Shown one piece after another: positions 14,846 to 21,947 of a DNA stretch of 36,172 nt; the first letter of the stretch is position 1, and the number at the start of each line of letters is the position of its first letter. The position numbers and the translations under genes are program-made. The notes beneath the pieces are model-generated. The model had not been told where the DNA came from and did not search any database. It was given only the letters and a program-made list of their open reading frames with translations. Source of the DNA: QHCE01 sp041743105 (GTDB taxonomy: Bacteria > Actinomycetota > Actinomycetes > Mycobacteriales > QHCE01); assembly GCA_041743105.1 (NCBI GenBank), contig JBGTNI010000097.1:1-36172 (forward strand), read 5' to 3'.

Positions 14846-15988
14846 ATGGGAGTGAGTAACTATCCGCGCGTGCTGATAGATGCCACTGCTGTACCAGCTG
14901 ACCGAGGTGGGTTAGGTCGCTACATCGACGGGCTGATTCCGGCCCTCGCACAGTACGATGCCGACCTTGCTATCGCCTGCCAGCGCAGTGACGCCGATCG
15001 CTATGCCGCGGCCGCGCCCGCGGCACGCATCGCCCCAGCGCCGGCTGCTATCTCGCATCGTGCCGCCCGCGTGGCTTGGGAGCAGACGGGGCTCCCGCTG
15101 CTGACCCAGCACCTGGGGGCCCAGGTGCTGCACGCGCCGCATTACACCATGCCGCTACGCAGTTCGTGTCCGGTAGTGGTCACGGTGCACGACGCCACGA
15201 TGCTCACCGAGCCGAGCCATTACGAGAAAGCGCGACGGGCATTCATGCGTTCAGCGATCAAGACCGCGCTGCGCCGAGCTACGCGCGTTATCGTTCCCTC
15301 CAAAGCCACGCGTGACGAACTGATTCGGCTGCGCGACGCCGATCCGACGAAGCTGGACGTGGCCTATCACGGGGTCAACGGCGAGGCCTTCCACCCGCCT
15401 TTGGAAGCTGAGGCTGCCCGCGTGAAGGCCCGCTTGGGTCTCGGCTCGACCAGTTACGTGGCTTTTCTCGGTGTGCAGGAACCGCGCAAGAACGTTCCTA
15501 ACCTGATTTTTGGCTGGGTCGCGGCATGTGAGGGTCGCCAAAATCCGCCCGCCCTGGTCATAGCCGGCGGATCGGGACACGACGACGAGATTGACGCAGC
15601 GATCGCCCAGGTCCCTTCGCACCTCCGGCTACTTCGTCCGGGCTACCTGCGCTACGCCGACCTGCCGGGCTACCTCGGCGGGGCAGTGGTGGTGGCCTAT
15701 CCCAGCCACGGTGAGGGCTTCGGTCTGCCTGTGTTAGAGGCGATGGCATGTGGTGCCGCGGTGCTGGTGACGCCTCGGCTATCGCTGCCTGAGGTAGGGG
15801 GCGACGCCGTTGCCTACACCGGTGAGGATGCCGAAACCATCGCTCGTGATCTCGCGGAACTGCTCGACGATCCGGGACGGCGCAAGAAACTCGGAGATGC
15901 CGCTAGTCTGCGAGCGACGCGTTTCACGTGGCAGGCATCTGCACAGGCACACTTAGACAGTTATGCACGCGCCGTACAGAGTCGATGA
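14846..15988 (+). CDS. Glycosyltransferase family 4 (GT-B fold)
   Basis: 380-residue retaining glycosyltransferase. The N-terminal Rossmann domain begins VLIDATAVPADRGGLGRYID, with the glycine-rich acceptor loop, and the C-terminal domain contains FLGVQEPRKNVPNL and GHGEGFGLP-like HGEGFGLPVLEAMACG, the E-x7-E motif of GT4 enzymes, then SLPEVGGDAVAY. Donor and acceptor are unknown; GDP-mannose is plausible since manC follows after 19 bp, but other sugars are possible. The ATG at 14846 and a GTG at 14852 are both usable starts; GGGGAAGG lies just upstream. Confidence 0.9.
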   Translation: MGVSNYPRVLIDATAVPADRGGLGRYIDGLIPALAQYDADLAIACQRSDADRYAAAAPAARIAPAPAAISHRAARVAWEQTGLPLLTQHLGAQVLHAPHYTMPLRSSCPVVVTVHDATMLTEPSHYEKARRAFMRSAIKTALRRATRVIVPSKATRDELIRLRDADPTKLDVAYHGVNGEAFHPPLEAEAARVKARLGLGSTSYVAFLGVQEPRKNVPNLIFGWVAACEGRQNPPALVIAGGSGHDDEIDAAIAQVPSHLRLLRPGYLRYADLPGYLGGAVVVAYPSHGEGFGLPVLEAMACGAAVLVTPRLSLPEVGGDAVAYTGEDAETIARDLAELLDDPGRRKKLGDAASLRATRFTWQASAQAHLDSYARAVQSR

Positions 15989-16007
15989 TGGGTAGTTGAC
16001 GGATACA

Positions 16008-17105
16008 ATGGCAAGGTTTTACGCAGTCGTTCCTGCCGGTGGAAGTGGCACCAGGCTCTGGCCGCTGTCACGGTCGAACGACCCCAAGTTCCTGCATACG
16101 CTGGCCGGTGGCACGAGCAGCCTGCTACAGGCGACGCTAGCGCGCCTAACACCCCTGGCGCCGCCAGAACGCACCATGGTGGTGACGGGCACCGCACATG
16201 CTGCCGCGGTCGCGCGCCAGCTGCCGCAGTTAGGCGCGGCCAGCATTCTTGTCGAGCCATCTCCTCGGGACTCAGCCGCCGCGATCGGACTGGCGGCGGT
16301 GCTGATCGCGAAACAAGACCCCCAGGCGGTGATGGGTTCCTTTGCCGCCGATCACTACATCGCCGACAAACACGGTTTCATAGCTGCCGTTCGTGACGCG
16401 ATAACCGTTGCCGAGGAGGATCTGTTGGTTACCGTCGGCCTGAGGCCGACGCGACCCGAGACCGGCTACGGCTATTTGCAGCTGGGCGAGAAACTCGACG
16501 TCGGTGTGGGCATGCAGCTACGTGCTTTCGTCGAAAAGCCTTCGGCGCAGCGGGCTACGGAGTACCTCGCCTCCGGCGAGTATCTGTGGAACGCGAGCAT
16601 GTTCGTCTGGAAGGTGTCGGCGATGTTGGCCGAGCTCGAAATGCAGCAACCGCAGTTGTATGAGGGATTGCTAGCAATCGCCGCCGACTGGGACACCCCA
16701 CAACGTGAAGACACTCTCGCCGAGATCTGGTCGCGGCTCCCCAAATTGGCGATTGACTACGCGATCATGGAGGAGGCGGCCGCGCGCGGGAAGGTGGCGA
16801 CCATCCCGGCCGACATCGGTTGGCATGACATCGGCGACTGGAACGCCGTCGGGGAGATCGCCGCAGTCGATGAGCGCGGCAACGCACAGCTATACCCCGC
16901 ATCACTGGGCGGCGCAGAGCTGCGCACGGTGGACGCCCACGGATGCGTGGTAGCCGGCCGCGCTGGCCGTACTGTGGCAATCGTCGGACTAGACGACGTG
17001 GTGGTGGTCGATACCGCAGACGCGGTGCTCGTCTGCTCCCGGTCGCGCAGCCAGCAAGTCAAGCAGATCGTGGATGGATTAGATGTCGACGATCCACTTC
17101 GCTGA
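16008..17105 (+). CDS. manC: Mannose-1-phosphate guanylyltransferase
   Basis: Makes GDP-mannose from mannose-1-phosphate and GTP. The 365-residue protein carries the pyrophosphorylase signature GGSGTRLWPLSR, PKFL shortly after, and EPSPRDSAAAIGLAAVLIA, ETGYGYLQLG, AFVEKPSAQRA and WNASMFVWK. The C-terminal half has a DIGWHDIGDWNAVGEI segment and a beta-helix. There is no fused mannose-6-phosphate isomerase domain; a separate manA gene lies at 30240. I take the ATG at 16008; a TTG at 15996 is in frame. It probably shares a transcript with the GT4 gene. A palindromic repeat element begins 2 bp after the stop. Confidence 0.94.
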   Translation: MARFYAVVPAGGSGTRLWPLSRSNDPKFLHTLAGGTSSLLQATLARLTPLAPPERTMVVTGTAHAAAVARQLPQLGAASILVEPSPRDSAAAIGLAAVLIAKQDPQAVMGSFAADHYIADKHGFIAAVRDAITVAEEDLLVTVGLRPTRPETGYGYLQLGEKLDVGVGMQLRAFVEKPSAQRATEYLASGEYLWNASMFVWKVSAMLAELEMQQPQLYEGLLAIAADWDTPQREDTLAEIWSRLPKLAIDYAIMEEAAARGKVATIPADIGWHDIGDWNAVGEIAAVDERGNAQLYPASLGGAELRTVDAHGCVVAGRAGRTVAIVGLDDVVVVDTADAVLVCSRSRSQQVKQIVDGLDVDDPLR

Positions 17106-17106
17106 A

Positions 17107-17232
17107 GGCGCCGTCAGTAGCCCCCTGCCAGCGTTCGCTGCTCCTGAGCCGCCTTTCCACGCTACTCCGCTTCGCTCCGTTTTCGTACACGGCGGCTCCT
17201 GCGGCCTTGGCAGATGACCTACTGACGGCGCC
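17107..17232 (-). repeat. 126-bp palindromic element with 14-bp terminal inverted repeats
   Basis: Ends GGCGCCGTCAGTAG (17107-17120) and CTACTGACGGCGCC (17219-17232) are perfect complements, and more pairing continues inside (CTGCCA with TGGCAG, GAGCCGCC with GGCGGCTC). On the minus strand the core reads TGCCAAGGCCG, then GGAGCGAAGCGGA, as in 25289-25403. It directly follows manC and may also terminate it. The remaining 17233-17483 gap shows no convincing gene. Confidence 0.8.
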
Positions 17233-17483
17233 TTGTTGTTATGCCCACCACGCCAATCTCGGCTTCGTTTCTGCGCGTCGGGTAGCCGCAAGCTCACACA
17301 ATGGCTAGTGTCGGCGCGTACTCATGAGAAACGCCGGTGGTTGCACTACGGCTGTACTGCTGACCACTTGTCTGATGGGTAGCCACCTGTTTGCCTGTCC
17401 ACGCTGGACACTGCCGTCCTCGGCATGTCAGGCTTGGCGCGAATACCGCGACGTTGCGAATACCAATGTGATGAGGGGGAGCT

Positions 17484-18461
17484 GTGACGCTTCAACCGTC
17501 GGCTGAGGACTCCAAGGATGCTCCTGCCGTCGAAGAGCTAAAGAAAATGCGGCCACTGTTGGCGTGGGGACTGCTCGGCGTTAACGCGCTGTGGCTGCTG
17601 ATCGCGCTGGAGGCATTCCTGTTCGAGGGCAATGGCGCCCGTTCAGACTTTGCCGTCCGAGCCGCCCTAGCCTTCGGCGAGGTACCTGACTTTCAAACCG
17701 GGATGGCTGGGGCGTTGGGCATCGGCCTGATTGGCATTCCGCAGATAGCGCTGCCATTGCTCGCGTTGGCTCTGGTGAGCCACCTCAAGCCTACAGTGGA
17801 CCAGCTCGCCAAGCCGGTACTGATCACGGTGCTGGTCGAGTATGCGGTGAGTGCTCTTTTCGGCCTGATCGCCTTTATCGCCACTTTCACAGTCGACATT
17901 CCAGAACAGGGACGTCTGCTGACCGAGAGTGCGTTCTATCGTATCGGTCTTTTCGTCCTGCTTGGTCTCGCCGGCTTCATCGCGGTGAAGGCGGCACTGC
18001 CGTACTTCTCGAACCCCAACGCGCCCCAGTTCGGTGGTTACGGCCAGCAGGGCGGTTGGTCCGGCAGTCCAGGTCAGCAGTTTTTCGGCGGTTCTGCCGC
18101 TGGCGATCAGCCAGGTCCGCAAGGTCAGCCCTCTTTTCAGGGACAGCCTGGCGTACCGGCCCAAGGCCCGCAGCCGGGACAGCCGTATGGCCAGCCAGGG
18201 CAGCAGGGGTACGGCGCGCCTAGTGGTCCGCCGCAAGGCCAGGCGCCGTACGGTGGACTGCCGGGACAGTCGTACGGTCAGCCGGGTCAGCCGGGCCAGC
18301 CGGGCCAGCCGCCGTATGGCCAGCCAGGGCAGCAGGGGCATAGCGCGCCTAGTGGTCCGCCGCCAAGTTACGGAGCTGGTTCAGGTAACCCTGTCCCACC
18401 ACCGGTCAGCGGTCAGCCGGGCGCGTGGGGCGCGCCGCCTTCACCGCCGAACCCGCAGTAG
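17484..18461 (+). CDS. Four-helix membrane protein with Gln/Gly/Pro-rich tail (DUF5336/34-kDa antigen-like)
   Basis: 325 residues from a GTG preceded by GAGGGGGAG. Four membrane helices span about residues 25-180 (LLAWGLLGVNALWLLIALEA; GALGIGLIGIPQIALPLLAL; VLVEYAVSALFGLIAFIATF; IGLFVLLGLAGFIAVKAA). Residues 185-325 form a low-complexity cytoplasmic or periplasmic tail of GQPGQQ/SYGQPGQ repeats. This architecture recalls the mycobacterial 34-kDa antigenic protein family (DUF5336); assignment to that family is by layout, not by clear motif. The tail has an internal 51-bp DNA repeat. The gene ends at a strong hairpin terminator. Confidence 0.8.
   Translation: MTLQPSAEDSKDAPAVEELKKMRPLLAWGLLGVNALWLLIALEAFLFEGNGARSDFAVRAALAFGEVPDFQTGMAGALGIGLIGIPQIALPLLALALVSHLKPTVDQLAKPVLITVLVEYAVSALFGLIAFIATFTVDIPEQGRLLTESAFYRIGLFVLLGLAGFIAVKAALPYFSNPNAPQFGGYGQQGGWSGSPGQQFFGGSAAGDQPGPQGQPSFQGQPGVPAQGPQPGQPYGQPGQQGYGAPSGPPQGQAPYGGLPGQSYGQPGQPGQPGQPPYGQPGQQGHSAPSGPPPSYGAGSGNPVPPPVSGQPGAWGAPPSPPNPQ
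18183..18362 (+). repeat. Internal direct repeat in the tail-coding region
   Basis: The 51-bp segments 18183-18233 and 18312-18362 differ at 3 positions only (near GGGGTACGG versus GGGGCATAG). Both encode a PYGQPGQQG--APSGPP unit. Shorter CAGCCGGGC units lie between them, so the tail can lengthen or shorten by slippage. Confidence 0.85.
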
Positions 18462-18480
18462 CTTTGCAAATAGCAGCTAA

Positions 18481-18518
18481 AACGGTGGGGCCTCACGAGA
18501 TCGTGAGGCCCCACCGTT
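18481..18518 (+). terminator. Strong hairpin terminator
   Basis: AACGGTGGGGCCTCACGA and TCGTGAGGCCCCACCGTT are perfect 18-bp complements with only two bases between them (in RNA a loop of about four to six). It lies 20 bp past the stop of the four-helix protein gene. The T-tract is weak (ACTTTGGG). Confidence 0.9.
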
Positions 18519-18557
18519 ACTTTGGGTATCACTATAAGCTCAATACCAGACACCCCC

Positions 18558-18587
18558 TTGACTCCGGCGGCATTACACGCGTGTAAT
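18558..18587 (+). promoter_or_regulatory. Candidate whiB2 promoter with overlapping 16-bp palindrome
   Basis: TTGACT (18558-18563) and TGTAAT (18582-18587) are spaced by 18 bp, close to a sigma-70-type promoter. The perfect palindrome ATTACACGCGTGTAAT (18572-18587) covers the spacer and the -10, as a repressor site would. Transcription would start near 18594, leaving a leader of about 215 bases that contains the stem-loop repeat. Confidence 0.6.
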
Positions 18588-18617
18588 TTGCACAGCAACC
18601 ACTGCCAGTGTCCTGTG

Positions 18618-18745
18618 CTGGAGGTTCGTTGCATGGTGATTCGGGTTCCAGGTTTGGTCTGGTAAGGCGGAGGAGGAGTTCATGCTGGATGCATGGGCGA
18701 CGACGACAACGCCGCCGGGGCGAAGCTGGGCGCGAATCACGCGAG
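18618..18745 (+). repeat. Dispersed stem-loop repeat, copy A (whiB2 leader)
   Basis: Shares with 26413-26548 the segments GGTTCGTTGC, AAGGCGGAGGAGGAGTTCAT (GAAGG in the other copy) and GGGCGACGACGACAACG. The stem CATGC (18681-18685) / GCATG (18691-18695) is replaced by CATAC/GTATG in the other copy, so pairing is kept while sequence changes. An outer pair GGCGG / CCGCC is also possible. It contains no convincing gene. Confidence 0.8.
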
Positions 18746-18810
18746 AACTTCCGACGCAGGACACTTAGGTCGGGCAACGCGGACTTTGTTGCGGCAGTCG
18801 AGGAGACGGT

Positions 18811-19077
18811 ATGACGGGTGAGGCGACAAGCGGCGGCGCAACTGATGTCATCGACGGGGAGTTCCCGGAGTGGCAGGAAAATGCGCTGTGCGCTCAAACG
18901 GATCCGGAAGCGTTCTTTCCTGAGAAGGGTGGCTCTACCCGAGAAGCCAAACGCATCTGCGTTAGCTGCGAAGTTCGTACCCAGTGTCTGGAGTACGCCT
19001 TAGCACACGATGAGCGTTTCGGTATCTGGGGCGGGCTATCCGAACGAGAACGGCGGAGACTCAAAAAAGCTGCCTAG
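18811..19077 (+). CDS. whiB2: WhiB2/WhmD-type Fe-S transcription regulator
   Basis: 88-residue WhiB protein, an iron-sulfur cofactor-dependent partner of the main sigma factor that controls division and septation genes in this order. The four cluster ligands are Cys27, Cys50, Cys53 and Cys59 in ALCAQ, RICVSC and QCLEYA. The block DPEAFFPEKGGSTREAKR and the beta-turn GIWGGLSERERRRLKK identify the WhiB2 subtype. The ATG at 18811 follows GAGGAG at 5 bp. A palindrome overlaps the stop codon. In mycobacteria whiB2 lies close to the DUF3499 and phosphomannomutase genes; here about 6.5 kb of other genes separates them. Confidence 0.95.
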   Translation: MTGEATSGGATDVIDGEFPEWQENALCAQTDPEAFFPEKGGSTREAKRICVSCEVRTQCLEYALAHDERFGIWGGLSERERRRLKKAA

Positions 19078-19084
19078 GCAGCTT
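19067..19084. terminator. 18-bp palindrome over the whiB2 stop
   Basis: AAGCTGCCTAGGCAGCTT is a perfect palindrome containing the TAG stop of whiB2. It is preceded by a run of A residues, and may form a hairpin that ends or stabilises the whiB2 transcript. Confidence 0.55.
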
Positions 19085-19165
19085 GGGTGGCGTCTAGATC
19101 TAACCCGGACGCTGCACTAGGTCGAGTGATTGGGTTTCTCATAGCGCTCGGTAGGGTTTGTGCTT

Positions 19166-19888
19166 ATGAGTATTCGTCCCGACGGTCGCCAGGCCGCCGA
19201 GTTACGCCCCGTCACTCTGACCCGATCGTGGCTCGATCACGCCGAAGGATCCGTCCTGGTGGAATTCGGTGCCACGCGCGTTCTCTGCGTCGCCAGCGTC
19301 ACCGAAGGCGTGCCACGCTGGCGGAAAGGCAGCGGCCTTGGCTGGGTGACAGCCGAGTACGCCATGTTGCCGCGCTCCACCCACACTCGCAGCGATCGAG
19401 AATCGGTTAAAGGCCGCGTAGGCGGCCGCACGCACGAGATCAGCCGGCTCGTGGGGCGTTCACTGCGCGCCTGCGTGGACCTGTCTGCGCTTGGGGAGAA
19501 CACGGTAACCATTGACTGCGACGTACTCCAAGCCGACGGTGGCACCCGCACCGCCGCCATCACTGGTGCCAGCGTGGCGCTGGCCGATGCGATTGCATGG
19601 CTGAGTGAACGTGGCCTGGCTGCCCCGACCGCGTTCACCACGTCGGTGGCTGCGGTCAGCGTCGGCGTCGTCGACGGGCAGGCTCGACTGGACCTGTGCT
19701 ACGAAGAAGATGTTCAGGCCGACGTGGATATGAACGTGGTCTGCACGGCGGGCGGCGATTTCGTCGAAGTTCAGGGTACCGGTGAGGCATCCACATTCGA
19801 TCGCTCGCAGCTCGATGAGCTGCTCGATCTAGCGTCGGGGGGCTGCGCCGAGCTCACCATGTTGCAGGCACAGGCACAGGCGAGCTAG
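19166..19888 (+). CDS. rph: Ribonuclease PH
   Basis: Phosphate-dependent 3'-5' exoribonuclease that trims tRNA 3' ends and degrades structured RNA, acting as a hexamer. The 240-residue protein has the full family pattern: SIRPDGRQAAELRPV, GSVLVEFGATRVLC, TEGVPRWRKGSGLGWVTAEY, RSTHTRSDRESVKGRVGGRT with the phosphate-binding arginines, TIDCDVLQADGGTRTAAITG and the C-terminal VQGTGEASTFDRSQLDELLD. The ATG at 19166 gives the normal N-terminus; the GTG at 19160 is less likely. It forms an operon with rdgB, 2 bp downstream, the common actinobacterial arrangement. Confidence 0.97.
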   Translation: MSIRPDGRQAAELRPVTLTRSWLDHAEGSVLVEFGATRVLCVASVTEGVPRWRKGSGLGWVTAEYAMLPRSTHTRSDRESVKGRVGGRTHEISRLVGRSLRACVDLSALGENTVTIDCDVLQADGGTRTAAITGASVALADAIAWLSERGLAAPTAFTTSVAAVSVGVVDGQARLDLCYEEDVQADVDMNVVCTAGGDFVEVQGTGEASTFDRSQLDELLDLASGGCAELTMLQAQAQAS

Positions 19889-19890
19889 GC

Positions 19891-20544
19891 ATGCCGCGAA
19901 CTGTGCTACTGGCAACCCACAACCGCAAGAAGCTGCTCGAGCTGGAACGAATCGTCGGTGGCACTACCGATCTGACACTGGTCACCCTCGACGACGTCGT
20001 CCGCTACCCTGCTGTCGACTACCCCGAACCGGCGGAGGTTGGGGCGACGTTTGCCGAGAACGCGTTGATCAAGGCCCGAGAAGGCGCTCGCCGCACCGGA
20101 CTGATCACCATCGCCGATGACTCAGGACTCTGTGTCGATGCGCTCCATGGGGCGCCCGGTGTCTTCTCGGCCCGCTGGGCCGGTCGGCACGGCGACGATG
20201 AGGCCAACCTGCGGCTGCTGCTTGCCCAGCTAGTCGACGTGCCAGATGATCGTCGATCGGCAGCGTTCGTGTGTGCCGCGGCGCTCGTGGTGCCCGGCGC
20301 CGGTCGCGGTGGCACAGTTAGCCAAGAAACCATTGAACATGTTGAGCACGGCGAGCTGCGCGGGAGGCTGCTGCGTGAGCCGCGCGGCGACGGCGGCTTC
20401 GGTTATGACCCGATCTTCGTCCCCACGGGCTACCAGTGCAGCACCGCTGAGTTGCCCGCGCAGATCAAAGACCAGATTAGCCACCGGGGTCAAGCTTTTC
20501 GTAGCCTGGCGTCGACATTGGGCGCACTACCGGCGCAGATCTAA
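19891..20544 (+). CDS. rdgB: RdgB/HAM1 family non-canonical purine NTP pyrophosphatase
   Basis: Hydrolyses dITP, XTP and other deaminated purine nucleotides so that they do not enter DNA or RNA. The 217-residue protein has LLATHNRKKLLELERI at the start (the family's nucleotide-binding N-x-x-K region), ADDSGLCVDALHGAPGVFSA with the catalytic acidic pair, GFGYDPIFVP and SHRGQAFRSL at the C-terminus. An insertion VPGAGRGGTVSQETIEHVEH is the usual region where this family carries FxG. It starts 2 bp after rph. Its last 18 bp overlap the convergent unknown gene at 20527. Confidence 0.95.
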   Translation: MPRTVLLATHNRKKLLELERIVGGTTDLTLVTLDDVVRYPAVDYPEPAEVGATFAENALIKAREGARRTGLITIADDSGLCVDALHGAPGVFSARWAGRHGDDEANLRLLLAQLVDVPDDRRSAAFVCAAALVVPGAGRGGTVSQETIEHVEHGELRGRLLREPRGDGGFGYDPIFVPTGYQCSTAELPAQIKDQISHRGQAFRSLASTLGALPAQI

Positions 20545-21162
20545 GTAAGCGCAGCCGGCGGCAATCAACAGCGGCAGCGACCGGTAGCAGCTGTGCAGCA
20601 GTGCGGCCGTGGTCACCTTGGCCGCCGCCGTCGAGCCTTGCGCCGCACCGGCGGCTTGAAAGGCCATGGCCACCTGCTCGCAGGCATCCCACAGGCATGG
20701 ATGTAGCTCGCTGGCAAGCCAGACCTGATACGTGTCAAATGACAGTGATAGACGCGGCTCGCCGGGTGTACCCACTAAACAGGTGTCCAGCTCCTGCGCG
20801 GTGTTACCCAGCCCTAGCACCTGCGGCACGATCCGGTGCCGCTCCGCGAACTCGCGCAACGGGCCTCCGACCGGCATCACGGCGCTGATCAGGCCCAGCT
20901 CTTGAAGGTTCTGCAGCGGCCGACCGATGTCTGTGAACCCCAGCTGTCGCATGCTCGTTTCGATGGCTGCCCGGTTGGGCTGGGCGCCATCGGCGAGGAG
21001 CTGTGGATCGCTGTGGGCCACTGCCCACGTTGCATGTTCGATGGAGGTTATGCGGATGAAATCGCCGCCGAGTCGCACCTCGTGGTAGGCCGGGTTGCTC
21101 TGCTCCGCCTCGGTGAAGAATTGCCCGGCATACTGACCAGTCGGTAACAGTGCGGCAACCAC
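20527..21162 (-). CDS. Hypothetical protein, actinobacterial
   Basis: 211-residue protein that I do not recognise. The first half (VALLPTGQYAGQFF-like start, EVRLGGDFIRITSIEHATWAV) looks like an alpha/beta DNA- or nucleotide-binding fold, but no motif is clear. The segment RQLGFTDIGRPLQNLQELGL could be a helix-turn-helix-like unit. The C-terminus is Ala/Leu-rich with HSCYRSLPLLIAAGC. It overlaps the rdgB end by 18 bp on the opposite strand, so the two genes are closely packed and convergent. Confidence 0.65.
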   Translation of the reverse strand: MVAALLPTGQYAGQFFTEAEQSNPAYHEVRLGGDFIRITSIEHATWAVAHSDPQLLADGAQPNRAAIETSMRQLGFTDIGRPLQNLQELGLISAVMPVGGPLREFAERHRIVPQVLGLGNTAQELDTCLVGTPGEPRLSLSFDTYQVWLASELHPCLWDACEQVAMAFQAAGAAQGSTAAAKVTTAALLHSCYRSLPLLIAAGCAYLDLRR

Positions 21163-21221
21163 GGTCGCTTACTGTAGTGCCTCCTGAGCGAGGTCGTGTT
21201 ACCCATCTCCGGTGCCCAGGT

Positions 21222-21288
21222 GGCCTAGCTGCGTTGTCGTCCGTCCAGTTAGGTGCTCTGCTAGTGGACCTCCTCCGCTTTGCCGGAA
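21222..21288 (-). repeat. Dispersed stem-loop repeat, copy C
   Basis: Minus strand reads GGCAAAGCGGAGGAG, then a stem with arms GTCCA and TGGAC (21270-21266 and 21248-21244), then GGACGACAACGC. Same layout as copies A and B with a different arm sequence. It lies before the PASTA-like gene, in the 21163-21344 gap, in the opposite orientation. Confidence 0.6.
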
Positions 21289-21344
21289 ACCACCCTGCTG
21301 TTTCGGATCTGGGCAACGGACCTTATTCACGGGACACTAGCCCC

Positions 21345-21902
21345 ATGACGGGATACGGGCAGGCTGAGACATCGAGCATTGGTTCCCGAACTGACGCGCT
21401 ACGCGAGCGGCTACCGGATTGGGCCCGTCAGTGGGACTCGCGATGGCTGATCGGCGGCGTTGTCGCGGCCGTGATCCTACTGTGCTGTTGTTGTGGTGGT
21501 GGTGCACTGAAGTTAGGGACCTTGGCTGGTGACAGTGACGATGACGCTCGGCCTACATCGGAGCGCTCGAGCGAACCGGCTCCGCCAGATCGCACCGAAC
21601 AGCCGTCACCGACCTCGGACCCCTCGTCGTCGCGGTCCCAACCTAGGCTCGAAGAACAGCCAAGCGTCGACGATCGGCCCGATCGTTTCACTGTGCCTTC
21701 GACGATCGGCAAGAATGCGGCTGTCGCCAAAGACGAACTACAGCGGGCCGGGTTTACCAAGATCAGGTTTGCCTCCGGCGATCCCGGACATCGGGTGGTG
21801 TTGCTACCGCAGAACTGGGAGGTGAAGTCCCAGTCGGCGCCGCCTGGCAGCACGCTCGAGCACGACGTGGTGCTTGTGCTCACCTGTACCAAACTTGCCT
21901 AG
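21345..21902 (+). CDS. Membrane-anchored PASTA-domain-like protein
   Basis: 185 residues from the ATG at 21345 (MTGYGQAETSSIG). One membrane helix (about residues 35-56, IGGVVAAVILLCCCCGGGAL, unusually rich in Cys) is followed by a Ser/Pro/Asp/Glu-rich linker of about 70 residues and a C-terminal domain (DRFTVPSTIGKNAAVAKDEL, QRAGFTKIRF, SAPPGSTLEHDVVLVLTC) with the layout of a PASTA domain, known to bind peptidoglycan-like ligands. The protein therefore probably senses or attaches to the wall. The frame is open from 21150, but the upstream part contains the stem-loop repeat. Confidence 0.78.
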   Translation: MTGYGQAETSSIGSRTDALRERLPDWARQWDSRWLIGGVVAAVILLCCCCGGGALKLGTLAGDSDDDARPTSERSSEPAPPDRTEQPSPTSDPSSSRSQPRLEEQPSVDDRPDRFTVPSTIGKNAAVAKDELQRAGFTKIRFASGDPGHRVVLLPQNWEVKSQSAPPGSTLEHDVVLVLTCTKLA

Positions 21903-21913
21903 CAGCGCCCTTG

Positions 21914-21941
21914 CAAGGACGTTTCCCCTGAAAACGCCTTG
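21914..21941. terminator. Hairpin between convergent genes
   Basis: CAAGG(A)CGTTT pairs with AAACGCCTTG around CCCCTG, with one bulged A. It lies between the PASTA-like gene end (21902) and the end of the CBS-domain gene (21948), and can serve either strand. Confidence 0.55.
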
Positions 21942-21947
21942 AATGGA

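Noticed and set aside
17324..17506. Small frame starting MRNAGGCTTAVLLTTCLMG, possibly an exported peptide
   Set aside because: It has a hydrophobic start but no ribosome site, and it overlaps the start of the four-helix protein gene; support too weak.
18183..18362. Possible CRISPR-like or minisatellite array
   Set aside because: The repeats are in-frame codons of a low-complexity protein tail, not spaced by unique spacers.
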